A stretch of DNA of 64,000 nucleotides from Carnegiea gigantea (taxonomy: Eukaryota > Streptophyta > Magnoliopsida > Caryophyllales > Cactaceae), in the NCBI GenBank assembly GCA_029747015.1, contig JAKOGI010000144.1, positions 455,001 through 519,000 of the forward strand, given 5' to 3'. Both the position numbers and the translations under genes were made by a program. The notes under the pieces are model-generated. The model was not told where the DNA came from and did no database searches. It saw only the letters and a program-made list of their open reading frames with translations. This document shows positions 47,900-61,204 of this stretch, in pieces (positions within the stretch are counted from its first letter, which is position 1; every line of letters starts with the position of its first letter).

Positions 47900-50726
47900 A
47901 TGGCATTAAGAAGAGCTATTGGGGCAGTAAAGGATAAAACAAGCATAGGACTAGCAAAAGTTGGAAGCACTGGCTCCCTGGCTGACCTAGAAGTTTCCAT
48001 TGTCAAGACCACAAGGCATGAAGAGCTTCCTGCTGAGGAAAGACACATTCGGGAAATTCTTAGCTTGACGTGTTACTCTCAAGCATTCATTTCAGAATGT
48101 GTTAACACCATTTCTAGACGTCTTAACAAGACTAAGAATTGGGTAATGTAATTATTTGTCCTTACACAAGCGCAAAATTTATGGTTTTGAAATTCAAAAA
48201 ATTAATTATGTTACTCTTTCTCCTGACTCTGCAAAAAGGAAATCTGCAATAGGAGTTGTTACTATTGTTATACCCTTTTATGTCCCATAATTTGTTCGAG
48301 ATTCAAAGTTTATTCAGAACAAGTAACCGATCTAAATTAAACAGTTCTTGTTAATTTATACGATATTACTCTAGCAAAAATCTAACCAATTAGTCGATTG
48401 ATTGGTAAGGTTGTTACATTCCACCTTCAAGATCAGCATTCAAACTTCAATAATCATAACTTCCAAAGATGTAGAGGAGGTTATGGACTGGTGGGCCTAA
48501 AGGTTTTAGTTAGATTTGTAATCCCCTTCTAAACCTTGGGTTCTTACTCTACTGTTGTAACAGGATGGAAAGTTACTAGAGATCCATGCTTACCCATTTG
48601 TCTTTATCGTTTTGTTTTGTAATATATCAACAGGTAGTAGCTCTGAAGACACTAATGCTAGTCCAAAGGCTCTTAACAGAAGGTGACCCTGCCTATGAAG
48701 AAGAGATCTTCTTCACAACAAGGCGCGGGACTCGGCTCTTGAACATGTCAGACTTCCGAGACACCTCAAGATCCAACTCATGGGACTTCTCGGCCTTTGT
48801 TAGGATTTATGCCATGTACTTGGATGAGAGGCTCGAGTATCGAATGCAAGGGAAGAGAAGGAAGCACAACGCATGCGCATACTCGTACGAGGAGAAGGAA
48901 AAGGAAAAGGAGGACAATGTTTCAGTGACCTCTCCTTCAAGAAGTGTTGCAGTTGATGAGCTGAACATTGATGAGATCCTGTCTAAGGTTCTTCACTTGC
49001 AACGTCTCCTTGAGAGGTTCTTAGCTACCAAGCCAACAGGTGTTTCTCTAAAACTATCCAGTTTCTTGGATGCTTAACAATATCACTGAATTGGACGATA
49101 TATTTTCCGATTTCATTGGTTAGCAATTTCGACTGATAGTAACCTACAGACAAATACCATGACTTTGAAGCCAGTGTCAATACATAAAACTGATATATCA
49201 CATGATGTCAACAAATAGCCCCTTCCGAACTTTGGTAAAAACCTCCTTTTATTGATAGAATCCTGGCACAAGCACCAGCACCACCACAACTTCTGCTTTA
49301 GGCAATTTCTGCGGAGATTCATATGTAACTAACCTTACTCTTGCAAGTAGAGAGGTCGAAGGCCACATTGTTTTTAAAAGAACTTTTCTCCGGAGATTAC
49401 TGACCACAAAATATTTTCGTCTTGCACTATTAATATTGATAGAATATCGGCATAGTTCCTTAGGCCTTGGCCTATGCCACCACCATTTGATTGCTCGTAT
49501 TGGATCTAGCAAGAAGAATGTCAAATTGAATTAGGCAAAACAGAGAGGAAAAAGTTTTAAGCCCTAAATTCTAATAGCTTCATTTGCTGGTTTAGTGAAT
49601 GCTTCCTTTTCTCTGGAAAATTGAACCAGGAATGGCCAGGCACCATCGCCTTGTAACAGCAGCTTTGTACCCAATTGTGAAAGAGAGTCATAACATATAT
49701 TATGACACAACAGAACTTCTGAGTGTCCTGATCGACCGATTCAAGGATCTTGAGATCCCAGATTGTGTGAAAGTTTATGAGACTTTCTGCCGAATCTCGA
49801 CACAATTTGATGAGCTTGATGAATATTATTCTTGGTGCAAAGAAGCTGGAGTTATACGTACTTCTGAGTGCCCCGAAGTAGAAAAAATCACCCGAAAAAA
49901 GCTCGAGCTGATGGATGAATTCATAAGAGAAAAAGAATCGGTTGCACGGAGAAGACTCTCTGTCATGGACAATGAAGAGGAGGCTGTAACTGCTTCACAG
50001 GAGGAAGAGCAAGAGACAGCCGAAGATATGAACCAAATAAAGGCACTTCCTCCACCAGAAGACCCTCCAGAAAATGAAGAGAAAGTGGAAGCCGAAAAAG
50101 AGGAGAAAAGGCAGGCACCTGACACTTTAGAAGCTGATCTGCTGCATTTGGGAGATGATGCACCTACAAGTGAAGATCACCGGGATAGACTAGCCTTGGC
50201 TCTCTTTGACGGGGCTGTGGGTCCCGCACAAGCGGGCCCACCCCCACCGCTGATATGGGAGGTGGTCAAAGACAAGTCAGACTGGGAGACAACACTAGTC
50301 CAGTCGGCTAGCTATTTGCCCCACCAAAAGGCTGCCTTTGGTGGTGGGTTTGACGCGTTGATGCTCGATGGCATGTACCAGCAAGGGGCAGCAAATGCAG
50401 CCATGGCTGCCAACCGTGTTGGAGGGTCTGGGAGTGGCAGCAGTGTGGCTCTCGGGTCACTTGGGAATCCACACCTCCTCGCCTTACCAGCACCTCCATC
50501 ATCATCGGGTAGTGGCTCAGGGAACGTGGACCCTTTCGCAGCCTCATTGGCAGTGCCACCACCACCTTATGTTCAGATGTCAGACATGGAAAAGAAGCAA
50601 AGATTATTGATGGAAGAGCAGTTAGTGTGGCAACAATATCAAAAAAATGGAATGGAGGGTCACCTTGGGTTGCCAAACTTACAAGGAAGACCTGCCAATA
50701 TGGAAGGTTACGGGTATGGACATTGA
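47900..50726 (+). CDS. ANTH-domain clathrin assembly protein (AP180/PICALM5-like), three exons
   Basis: Endocytic adaptor that binds phosphoinositides through an N-terminal ANTH domain and recruits clathrin at the plasma membrane. Exons: 47900-48142, 48634-49039, 49630-50726, all GT-AG and in frame, giving 581 residues. Exon 1 holds the lipid-binding start (MALRRAIGAVKDKTSIGLAKV). Exon 2 has the ANTH helices (LKTLMLVQRLLTEGDPAYEEE, FSAFVRIYAMYLDERLEYRM). Exon 3 completes ANTH (VTAALYPIVKES, YYDTTELLSVLIDRFKDL) and adds an acidic, Pro-rich disordered tail with DLLHLGDD (clathrin-box-like), SDWE, NVDPFAASLAVPPPPYVQM (DPF for AP-2) and a conserved MEKKQRLLMEEQ end. This tail fits the PICALM5A/5B group of Arabidopsis. 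No lesion seen; it is the cleanest gene of the window. Confidence 0.94.
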
Positions 50727-51461
50727 TCTCTGGGTGGGCTCAGATTGGCTCGTTTTCGACAGTTTCAAGTCGATCACATAAGAAACAGAGGAATCATCTC
50801 AACTATTCAGAACTCCAACCGTTTTAGAATGCTCAGAGTAGTGTAAATACTTCTGCTGTAAATTATGACTTCGATACTCACAATCGTCTCTCAAACTAGA
50901 CAGGTACACGTACTAACTATATAAATTGACTTCAGGAAGGCGACAGTGCTGCTTTTAACCACTCAACATTCAACCCAGATAATTGACTAACAACAGATGT
51001 GCTCCCCTGATTGATTGTCAACTTCAAGAACAAATCAGTGCCAGTAATGAGGACAAACATCCCATGGGATGTCCACAAATTAAAAGACCATTCAACTTTC
51101 ATGGTAAACGTGAATTACCAAATTCAACACTTCAAAACCAATAATATAAGATGGCTTTCAAGCTTCAGTTCTTTACATAATGTTCTGTGCAACAATCAAA
51201 TGTCTTCCGTAAAAATACACCAATATGTTCTACCTCATATGCTTTTTCTGATATGATACAAGTTGGAGATATGGATTCACGTCCAGGATACTTGATATAT
51301 TCACGTAGGGGTAAAGGAGGAAAGAACACGATGTGAACAAAGCTGAAATGTTGAAGGAATAGAACACAGAATGATTAGCCAATTTTTCTGATTTACAACG
51401 TGCTGTATATGGACCTTCCAATTCCAACTACAAGCAGTCAACGCCATAGTTGCCAATAGCA
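50727..51461. other. Convergent 3' ends of ANTH and PSD genes
   Basis: About 735 bp between the ANTH stop (+) and the PSD stop (-). It should hold both 3' UTRs. No coding family is recognised. Confidence 0.5.
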
Positions 51462-54400
51462 TCAACTTTGCATGTCAGCCTTCTTAGATGTGCCTAGTCT
51501 CATTCCTACACGGACCAATGTCTCAAGTGATCTGGCACTATTCTCTAGGATATCTTCATCTAACTTGATTACATCCTGCAAAGAAAAAGAGTCATCATGT
51601 TAGTCAAGGATAAGCAAATCAATTACTTGCTCTTTTCAATCAACACAAACTTAAAACATGGAGCCTTGTTGAATTAGAGTTTGGAACAGGTCATCAGCTG
51701 TTCCACAAAATGTTTCTCCCTCAACACCCCCCCCCAAAAAAAAGGACATAAGAAACGTTGGGAGTGAGAAGTAAATTACAAAGTCAACCTTAAACAACAA
51801 TGGAAATCCTTGATATATGAGCTTGGAGAATATACAATTCACAGATCATTTCACCCCTCCTTTTCCAAATCTCATTAGGTATTTTCATTTTTCGATTTCA
51901 GCATGTTGCTCACAAATGGGGCTTACGAAGTCGCAATGTTTCAGATTTGCCGCGTGCTTTACATCTTGGGTTCATAGACATCATAAACTTCATGAATAAC
52001 TACTTTTCTTTCCAATTGCATTCAATGGTCTCATTTTTCTACTCTAGCATGGTAATCAGTATCTGCGATTTTGAAGTGGCAATGAAGTGAAAATTAAAAA
52101 CTGTGAGCTCATCATCTCTTGTTCTGGAGACTGGTCCTCACCTCAGCAGAACAAATTTTAATATGCATGGGATAAATTCTTCATTAAAAGTAAAAGAAAA
52201 AACAATAACATTTAGAATTGGCAAAGCTGACTCGAGACTTGAAACCCAAACCAAATGACCCATAGCCACACCCTGCCTGACATTCGAAACATGCCAACCC
52301 GATTTGGACCCAAAACCGAATTTAACCCAACTAGAACTTTTCCTCAGAAGTAATTTTTCTTTGCAAGACAAACTTATTGGACTAGAGAATCAACCAAGCA
52401 GAAGTCTACCTCTAAAAAAAAAATGACGAGCAAAAGGCAAGCCCAAACCGAAATCTCATGCCCAAACATCACACAACTCAGAATTAATTAACTTAGAACC
52501 TGAATCAGACTAAATGTTTTCTGGCTCTAGTCAGCACTCGGCAGCCATGCATGCAAGCTAGAGCTTTTGGCTAAGAAAAATTAAAAAAGCTAATTAAAAA
52601 TCGAGTACCTTGACATATGTTGAAATAATAAAATGGCCGCCAAGAATTACAAAGTCATAAGTTACAGTCCTCAGATTCAATGCATATGATCATGTAGCAC
52701 ATTGAAATTTATATTTACATGAGATCATTCATTAATAAATTTTTTTTCCTTTTTTTGGGGGGAGGGGGGGTATTAATCGCATCGATATATTAATCATTAA
52801 TGGGAAGAAACTGCACAAAATTTCTTTTTTGAAGGGGGGGGGGGGGTATGGGGTAGTAAAGAAAAAGAAAGTGAATAGAGTAATACTGCAACAATAAGAA
52901 AACCAATACATCAAGACGTAGGTGAAGAAAATTAGGTAAAAAAAAGCCTCTGTGAAGCTCCAATCAAACCTGAACCAGAAAGGATGCTCACAAATTCACA
53001 TTAGGCTTGGCCAGAGTCATTTCTTGACACAAATTTCAGGCATCTGAATATGGTTTAAGCATTGTTGAGAGGATTAAGGCCCCAATAGATTTCCCATAAT
53101 TTCGTCCTTGATCAGCATGTGATCAGCATGCTCACGCCACTTAACTATTTAAATTTGTGAAACAACTAATCCATCTCCTCGAGAATATGCTAAAAGTGGA
53201 ATGCCCGAAAAATACCTTTTCAAAAATGCAAATCACTGTGCTTCCACCAAATGAGAAGTACCCAAACTGCAGCATCATTAAAGAACTGTGGTCATGGACA
53301 AGGGAGAGAAAGAAAGGCAGAATAACATGTGCAAGTACTTCATCAAATAAAATTCAGAAGGTGCCAACCTCATCCCCTTTCTTAACATAATCACCTTCCT
53401 TCTTAGTAAATGTGATGCTGCCAACCATCGTTGCTCCAATAGCAACAAATGCCACCTGCCAACCAGATTATTACAGAGAAAGCAACAGCTTCTTAGTGAA
53501 AGCAATCAGATGAGTTAGGTCCAAGATATGCCAACAGCTCAGAAAATGAAAGATTGACCAGGCTCGAATACTAAGCTTTGGACAAGACTTTTTCAGACTC
53601 AAACCAAATTGAACCAAACCCAATTGACCCCCTAATTAGTGGGTCAACAACAACCCCTTTTTGGGTTGAAAGTGTACCCTCCACAATTTTGCTTCCTTAT
53701 TTTATTAACTACTTGCCCTCATGCATTATAGATGTCGTATTTTTTAGGACAAAGCCTCGTCGTTTCAAGAATTTAAGTTCTATTTTTTGAGGTTGTTGTA
53801 TAGTTGGAGTGTTGGGCTCAGTGGTAACAAAAATTAAAATTTTTTGGCTTTTGTCGATTGCATTATGGGTGAAGAGCTTCAGGGCATAATGTTTTTGTAT
53901 TTGCCCCTTTCATTATGAGTAAAGAGCTTCAGGGCATAACGTTTTTGTATTTGCCCCTTTTGTACATGGGTGACATCCCCTTGGTGTCCATTTAATATAC
54001 CTCTTGATTACTTACCCCCTCAAAAAAATAAAAAATAACTACTTGCCCTCATGCCCTACTTGCTCCTTAGTTTCTAAGGAATAGTTACTTTGTATCATCT
54101 CTCTTCCCTTAAATCGACGAACCTGGCAATATATCGACAGTCTCACTTCTTCATTCACAAACATCAAGCAATTTAACTGTTACAAAGCTTTACACATCTA
54201 ACGTAGTATAAACAGACATATTTTGCTTCTTTTACATCCTCTATGAAGATCATTTCCTCATTTTGATAACTTGTCCTCTGTTTGATCTTATTGATATTCT
54301 CTAATCTATCAAATATATTGCAAGTCTTCCTTGGTACCAGCAAAAGTATCACCCTTTAGTATGGCTAATTTAGTAATCACGTAAACACAAGATACTTTAT

Positions 54401-57400
54401 TATAATTAAATATAATAAGAAAGATAAATATTAAAAAACGCCCCCTTAAGCCATTAGGTTAACCCCAATCTGAAAATTTTTGGGTCAGTATTGATATTTT
54501 CAAGTCAGTGCTGACAGTTCTTAGCCCCAAACCAAAGGTTTACTTGACCTGCCAATTTTTTTTTTTTTTTAAATGAGTAATCCAAAATTTTATTAAAAGG
54601 CACCAAAGGAATGTCTGTACAAAAGGAGGCAATCACAAAATAACATCATGTCCTCAAGCTCTCAATAACAATCCTATCCACAATATCCAAAAAAGTCAAT
54701 TTTTGTATCAGATTGAGAACTTGGCTCCAACTACACAACGTTCTCAAAAAATGAAGTTTGAAATCTTAAATAGACCTAGCTTTGCCCTCAAAAATCCGGC
54801 AATTTCTCCCCTTCCAAGGACTCCACCAAATAGCCAAAGGCATCAACTTCCAAACTCATAGACCCAACACTTCTTAAACCAAACTAATCCCTATCAACGA
54901 TAATGACAAATGCGATAAAGTTGAGACCATTCGACAATGGACCAAAAGCGGTCAATTGACTCTTCCTCCACGGAACACATTGAACACCTACTAGCTAACT
55001 CAAAGTTTCTCCTTTTAAGCATGTCCTCCATAGGAATCTTTCCTTTGGTTGCCATCCAAGCTAGAAAGCTCACTTTGGTGGGAGCCTTGGACTTCCAAAT
55101 AGCCTTAGCTGGAAAATCAAGTTGAGTCAACCCTTTAAATATCTCTTTACAATAACTTTTGACGGCGAATTGCCTACTTGAGTTATGAGGCCAATGGATC
55201 TCATCCTCTCCCTCAAGAGCAACATCAATGATAGATGGCAAAGCCAAAAGCCTGAACACATCCTCCTCTTCCCAATCATGCAGGCTTCTCAAGAAAGTGA
55301 TATTCTAATGGTTTTGATCCCCATTCCAAGAGACCACTTCTTGCATAGTTGCATCTTTCAATAGTGCCATCCTAAAAAGATCAGGTACTTGGAACTTGAG
55401 AGGTTTGATCCCCACACCAAGAGTTATGCCAAACCAAGACCTACGACAAATTTTTCACCTGAAATTGGATGAGAGAACGGAAATCTTCAAAGCCACTCTA
55501 AATGGATTTCCACTCCATGAGCACAAGAGATCTTCTTACTCCACCAACCAAAATTATCGACCCAATATTTCATGACAATCACTTTTTTCCACATGGCATC
55601 CTCTTCATTGGCAAACCTCCAAAGCCATTTAGTCTTGAGGGCTACATTCATTTCGCTAAGACATCTAATGCCAAGGACACGCTCATATTTCAGACGACAA
55701 ACATCATCCCAATTGACCCAAAGAAAACTAGTACTATTCGTTGCTCGACCAAAGGAAATCTCACATTGTTTTTTCTAATGTGGTGGAAATGCTAGCCGGA
55801 GTGGTAAATAAAGACATGAAATAAATAGGGAAACTCTATAAGGTGCTATGCAATAAAGTAAGTCTACCCCCTCTAAAGAGAAGTTCAGATTTCCATCCGG
55901 CTAGTCTCTTGACCTGCCAATTATTCATAGCCAAGGTACACCCGATTTCAGTATAACCCACTTGACAAATCTATAGGCCATACCGAACTTCACCATCACA
56001 ATGGCCTTCCCTTCTCCCTCAAAGCAATTACGCCACCCTCCCCCTGGGGGCTCTTCCTAATGCATCCTCATTGTCATGAACATTATCAGTGACTCCGCTA
56101 CATGTCAACGAAGTATATTCATGATAGCTTACAGAGAATGCCCTAAGAGAGCCAACCAATCTATCATTACCCTTAGGAAATTTATGGTTGGTAAAACCTT
56201 TCACATTTACCTAAAATTTTCAAGAAGCAAAAATAATATTATAAATCATTAAGGAAACCCGATTCTCCAATTGCGGTGCTTCAATTACTGTCATACTTGC
56301 TCCCTTTATCTGTATGTATTCATTTATACCCTGCGTCACACGCAGTTTTAACTCCATTTCTAGTTGTTGTTGTCTCAGCTATTAACGTAGACGCCTTTCT
56401 TAAGCTGAAGACTCCTGCCTTGGGCAAGCTCCCTAGATTATCCCAATTCATGAATCCTCCTGTTGCTTGCTCCCAATTCGTGACACACAAAATCATTAAC
56501 ATTTTTCTCCACGCAGTACATCCTATCTTTTTTTCTTTTTTCCCCCAGCCACAAGCTATGAAATGCCCAATTCAATGATGATCCCTTCATTTCAGTAACT
56601 GCTCTCTTGGCTACAATAAGAACTACCATTGTATTGAAGTTCTGTGCTCCAAATCCACTTATTGGTCATCGCTTTCCAACTATTCCATAATATACCCATT
56701 CCTTTATAAGCTCTTGTTTATATTCTGCAATGCTGTAATGTTTTACATTGGACATCATTCTATTACACCTTGACAGATCCATCCTTGATCCCTTAAAATA
56801 CCAACAATAGTAGGCCAAACCAACATGTTCCAGAGTTGCAAACATACGATGAAGGCAGAGATCTGCACTAGCTAGTTTGAGTTCGATTCATGACACACAA
56901 ACATCTATAGACAAGGGCTTAGATGGCCTTTGTACCTGAAAGAAATCAGTAGTGTGACTGCGTGAGTTCTATTAAAAATGATAACACAGATAAGGTGTTC
57001 GCCTCTGAAGGAGCTGAGGATTTCTACATAGAAGTTCAGATACAGAAACAAATGGTCATAAGATGAAACATGCAGGAATTCTTGAGATATGGAGATGCGT
57101 GACAATAAGAGATGGAAGAGATGATTTGAGCTTTAGGTAATTTAATTCAATGAGAAATGTTAAGGCCCCAGACTATTTTTTTTAAAGGAAAAATATGCAT
57201 ATATTATAAAAAGAACAAGGGAAGGATGCATAAAAAGCATCCTACACAAGGCTACATACATCCAAAGTACAAGCTATCCACAAGGTCAGCAACTGCAAAA
57301 GCTGAAGTGCAAAATTCGCTTTATCCCAAAAGTAAAGAGTTTTGATGAAATTGTCTTTTAAACGTTGAAGGGGAGTTTCGTCATTCTCAAAGACTCTTCA

Positions 57401-59437
57401 GTTTCTTTCTCGGTAGAGACTCCAAAAAAGCACATGAGGACAAGGCCACCTTCTTTTTCACTTTCCTGCCAAAGTAACCTTCCCAATCCAAAAGATGGTT
57501 TGCAATAGAATTAGAAGAAACCCAAGAAAAGCCCAAGCAAGTAAGAGCAAGCTCCCAAAGTGCCTTAGCAAACTGACAATGGAGCAACAAGTGATCCACT
57601 GATTCCAAATCCCTTTTGCACATATAGCACCTATGCATCAAGATCTTTCCCCTCTTTTGAAGGTTGTCACCACTCACCAGTGAAAATTTTCCCATGTGAT
57701 ACCTCCCAGACAAAAAAAAGAAACCTTTAAAGGAGCAAAAGACGTACAAATGAGCTTCAAAGGAAACCCTCTTTCGAAATGAATTTGTAAAGATGGATTA
57801 TTCAAAGGTAAGAGCTTCAAATATTAGGATTTAACCATGAAGTGCCCTTTATAGTCCAAATCCCATTTCACCATATCATGTCAAGAGTCCCCTAGTTTGG
57901 TGTCATTTAGCTTCTTTAAAAAGCTCACTAGAGTGTCATCCTCAACAAACCTATCCCGAACATAAGCAGGCCAAACATTGGCGCCAGATGTCCGCGCCCA
58001 ATAAATGGCAACGTCGACTTCTCTATCAACTGCTAAAACAAAAGGAGCACGGAAAGCCTCTCTCAAAGGAGCTCCATCACACCATCAATCATGCCAAAAG
58101 AAGATAGCAGATCCATTACCTACCTCAAACGAAAAGTAATGAGAGAATCTTTCCATCCTCTACAGATGTATTTCTAGAGGCTATTCCCATATGAATCATT
58201 AGGAGACAAAGGAAACCAACTTGAACCCGCCTCTTAGATTATCTATGGGGAGGGGAAAAAACTCTGATAGAGAGCATGAAAACATAACTTAGGGTAATCC
58301 TAAGGGCCATGTCTAACGGAAGGTTCTCCAATAATTTCTTTGGCAAAGGACAGCAGACAGCCTATTTTTAATTCTTTCATTCTCATGCTAAAAGTGATTC
58401 ACGCACAGTGGCAGCGAGATTCATTAATGCAAGTCCGTGCTGACTGCTGATATATTTACTAGCTAATCATGCCCATTATGTGACTTCCAACAGTTCAAAT
58501 TGGAGAGCTGAACTCTGAAATTTTGCATAAACCATGTGAAAGCTTAACAAAATCTAACAGCAGAAGTTGTCAACTCTATTGTTGCGAAAAATTGTAAATG
58601 GCAGATGGACAGTGGATTGGGCTCCATCTCTAAGTATGTGCACAGAGGTGAGGCATAATGAAAATCGATGACTGAGAAAAAACAAAAATGGACAAAGTTC
58701 GAAGAAGCCACTTATTACAATTAACAAACTTCGTACTTACTAACGAGCTCCATAATTACGATTATTCATAGCAATGGAAATTAAGAACTTAAAAGCAGAT
58801 ACCCAAAAGAATCCAATTAATTCGAAATGCAAACTGCTGCAAGCCATTGCTAACATCCAAATCCAATGAATAAAACCTAGATAAAACCCCTACCCTTCCC
58901 CACCCCCCACCCCCCCAAAAACAAAGAGAAAGGATAAAAAAGAAAACGAGAAAACCTTTCCAAAGTCTGCAGTTGAAATTATAGCCACAGTTCGCTTATT
59001 CTCTGTGAAGACATTGCAATACTTGCTGTTCACAGCAATGGGATTAACCTACAAAAGAGAAAGTGAAGAGAAGAAATAGACAAAAATCAGACACCGGCTT
59101 AGATTTTAGCATACTGGTTGAGTGAATGGATGAAAAATGACGTACAGTATATAAGCTTCCAAAAATATCAACAAATTGCTCGACTGTGCCCGAAACTGGA
59201 AGATGAAAACGATGATAATCCTGGTACAATAAGCACAATTCAAACATGTGAAAACAGCTGGCTAAAAAGTGATAACAGGTTAGAATTTTTCACTGAAAGA
59301 ATATGTCAACTGAACCCTGAAATCAGTTAATGTTGAATCACCTGAGGTGCTAATCGAAATATCACCAATGTCCCATCAATGAAAGGACTAGAGGAGATGG
59401 TATTGCCCAGCAGGCCTTCAATTGAAAATTTCCGTCC
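51462..59437 (-). CDS. Phosphatidylserine decarboxylase (PSD2/PSD3-like), C-terminal six exons
   Basis: Enzyme that converts phosphatidylserine to phosphatidylethanolamine; plant PSD2/PSD3 are group II enzymes of tonoplast/ER. Exons in transcript order, each phase 0 with GT-AG borders: 59437-59342 ([23 protein letters not shown]), 59220-59146 ([16 protein letters not shown]), 59048-58956 ([18 protein letters not shown]), 53455-53369 ([20 protein letters not shown]), 53266-53216 ([17 protein letters not shown]), 51575-51462 ([15 protein letters not shown] stop). GGST is the self-cleavage site whose Ser becomes the pyruvoyl cofactor, so this part looks catalytically complete. The expected N-terminal C2/EF-hand part and first half of the catalytic domain are not found up to 64000: either the gene continues past the window or it is truncated. 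One odd residue: VDIFGSLYT where VDIPGSLYT is usual. Confidence 0.9.
51578..53215 (-). other. Last intron of the PSD gene
   Basis: About 1.6 kb without recognisable exon. It contains C/A and T/G homopolymer pairs (about 51727-51742, 52741-52770, 52835-52847) that produce spurious open frames. Confidence 0.7.
53866..54045 (+). mobile_element. LINE 3' end in plus orientation with a 60-bp tandem repeat
   Basis: It ends 'gtacatgggtgacatccccttggtgtcc' and 'gattacttaccccctcaaaaaaa', the reverse of the tails seen on the minus strand elsewhere. Upstream, 'agagcttcagggcataa(t/c)gtttttgtatttgcccctt' occurs twice in tandem at about 53872-53970. Confidence 0.75.
54560..55920 (-). mobile_element. LINE (L1-type) fragment with zinc-binding RT tail domain
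   Basis: The minus strand has an A-tail at about 54560-54580, a 3' UTR shared with 17031-17510, and an open stretch (55292-54894) with [20 protein letters not shown], then [24 protein letters not shown]. This is the zf-RVT domain at the C-terminus of plant L1 ORF2 (family: [11 protein letters not shown]..., [18 protein letters not shown]). Upstream to about 55920 the homologous but decayed RT region continues. It lies in the PSD intron between exons at 58956 and 53455. Confidence 0.85.
57170..58330 (-). mobile_element. LINE (L1-type) fragment, second zf-RVT copy
   Basis: The minus-strand frame 57749-57387 reads [22 protein letters not shown], then [27 protein letters not shown], a well-preserved zf-RVT motif. 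Decayed upstream sequence continues to about 58330. Its 3' tail differs from the 17031/54560 family (aaaatatgcatatattataaaaag... on the plus strand), so it is a different L1 subfamily. It sits in the same PSD intron. Confidence 0.82.
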
Positions 59438-59529
59438 CTAAATAATCATACAGCATCAGTCCAAATTCCACATAGAGGCTGATTGTGTAAACTCTATCAT
59501 AATATAGCAGATTTGAGCAATGGAAATCC

Positions 59530-60547
59530 AAACAGAGACCGCTTGAAAAGTGGACCGGAATGGAATGTCATCAAGGATTGATACCTAGGGGGATAGGTAT
59601 GGAACTTGAATCCTTTTTTCATGTGTTCGGTAGAGAACAGAAATGAAATCAAGTTCCATCCTCATATTTTGGTGGATAGCTATGGAATGGAATCGAACCT
59701 GTTTTATTTCTAAAATATCAGATGCAACTGTCAGTTGTTTTTCTCGTACTTATATTATTGTTTTTTTAAAGCAAACATGAAATTTGTTACCTTATTTCCT
59801 AATAAATAAATTACGAATTGTATTTTATTTTTGTAATTAACTATTTTGAAATTTTATTTTGTACTTAACAATAATTTTTGTACTTTTATTTTTAATTTGT
59901 AAGTTATTATTTTTATAACATGCACATAATTTTATAAATTCATAAACAAAAGCCCTAATTATCAAAAAATCTATTTAATTTAATCATCAGATATTCAGTT
60001 TAAATTCACATTTACAAAAATATTCTTCTTTTCTCTAGCCTAGTTCCATTTACCACTTGCAAATTGCAATCAATATAGCCCTTCTCTGAATCATCAATTT
60101 CCGTCCATCGCTACTCAAGGACCCCCCTCTTTCCATCACCATTCAAGGACACCCCAATCACTATCATTCCCCTCCCTTGAAAAACCGACCATCACCATCA
60201 AAATTACAACCATAAAATTTTGTCAATGTCAGCCGACTTTAGCATCTGGGTTTTGTATTAATCATCAATTCACTGTAGATTGAATCTCAGAAGATGAGTA
60301 TACTGTGCTTTCAATTCTCAGTCGCCAGCCAGTGGGCAACTAACCAACATGAGGATCTCCCCCCCCCCCCCAAAAAAAAAACTGTGTGAAACAGTTCCGG
60401 TTCTGGGAGGAGGCTAAAAATAGATCAACAAGAAGAACAAAAATGGGGTAAAATAAATTCGCTGATGAAGAGGGGCGTGCTGATGAAGCAGACGTCTCTG
60501 ATGAAGGAGGCCATCGTCGTCGCTGGAGGCCAGACTGCAAACTACGG

Positions 60548-60591
<44 letters not shown>

Positions 60592-60860
60592 TGTGTGTAT
60601 GGTAGAATGAGAATTGGGTTCAAGAGAGGGGCAATCTTTTTTTTAAACAAAAAAACAAAAAGCATGTAGCCGATCTCTAGGGGGATGGGAAGTTGAACCC
60701 TCTTGGAAGTGGGGTGTTTCAAGTACCATAGTTTTTGGGGGGACTGGATACCCTCAAGTATCAAGTTCCTTAGAAAAAAAACCATACCAAACACCATAGT
60801 CAGGAACGTGACACCTGGTATCAAGTTCCATTCCACTCTACCATACAAAGCAGCCCCTAA
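59530..60860. mobile_element. Possible DNA transposon relic with inverted subterminal motifs
   Basis: The left part has 'ggaatggaatg', 'ggtatggaacttga' and 'ctatggaatggaat'. The right part has the inverse: 'tatcaagttccattccactctacc' and 'tatcaagttcc'. The ends thus mirror each other imperfectly over some 150 bp each. No transposase and no clear target duplication were found. Confidence 0.3.
60547..60599. repeat. (TC)n-(TG)n microsatellite
   Basis: About 28 bp of (TC)n followed by about 24 bp of (TG)n. Confidence 0.95.
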
Positions 60861-61204
60861 AAGAGAAGCTATGTGATGCAAATCTGGCCATGTTAAAGAA
60901 ATAATTAGGTGTATACAACAAATTTAATATCATGTCAGTATCCGGTTTTGAAGTTTCATTTACAATAAGCTTCTATGGCAGATTACTTTTACTGTTTCAT
61001 TGCAGCAATTTAATGTCTTCAGAAGAAGAAAAAAAACTTTCATAGGGCTATGACTTCTGTCATACACTTTGGCAGTAAGGCTCCATGTATCAACTCTAGT
61101 TATGCTTCCAAAAGGTGCTATTTTCACAACTCAACCACCGAAATGGGAAACCAAAAACAGATCAAGCTTCAGCAATGCTCACTGCTCTCTAAGCTGCGTT
61201 TTTT

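Noticed and set aside
49826..50676. Minus-strand frames of 66-122 codons
   Set aside because: Antisense shadows of the ANTH gene's low-complexity C-terminal exon.
60340..60881. 155-codon minus-strand frame with His-Thr and Arg-Glu runs
   Set aside because: Runs come from (TG)n/(TC)n repeats; remaining parts resemble nothing known and include no PSD motif.
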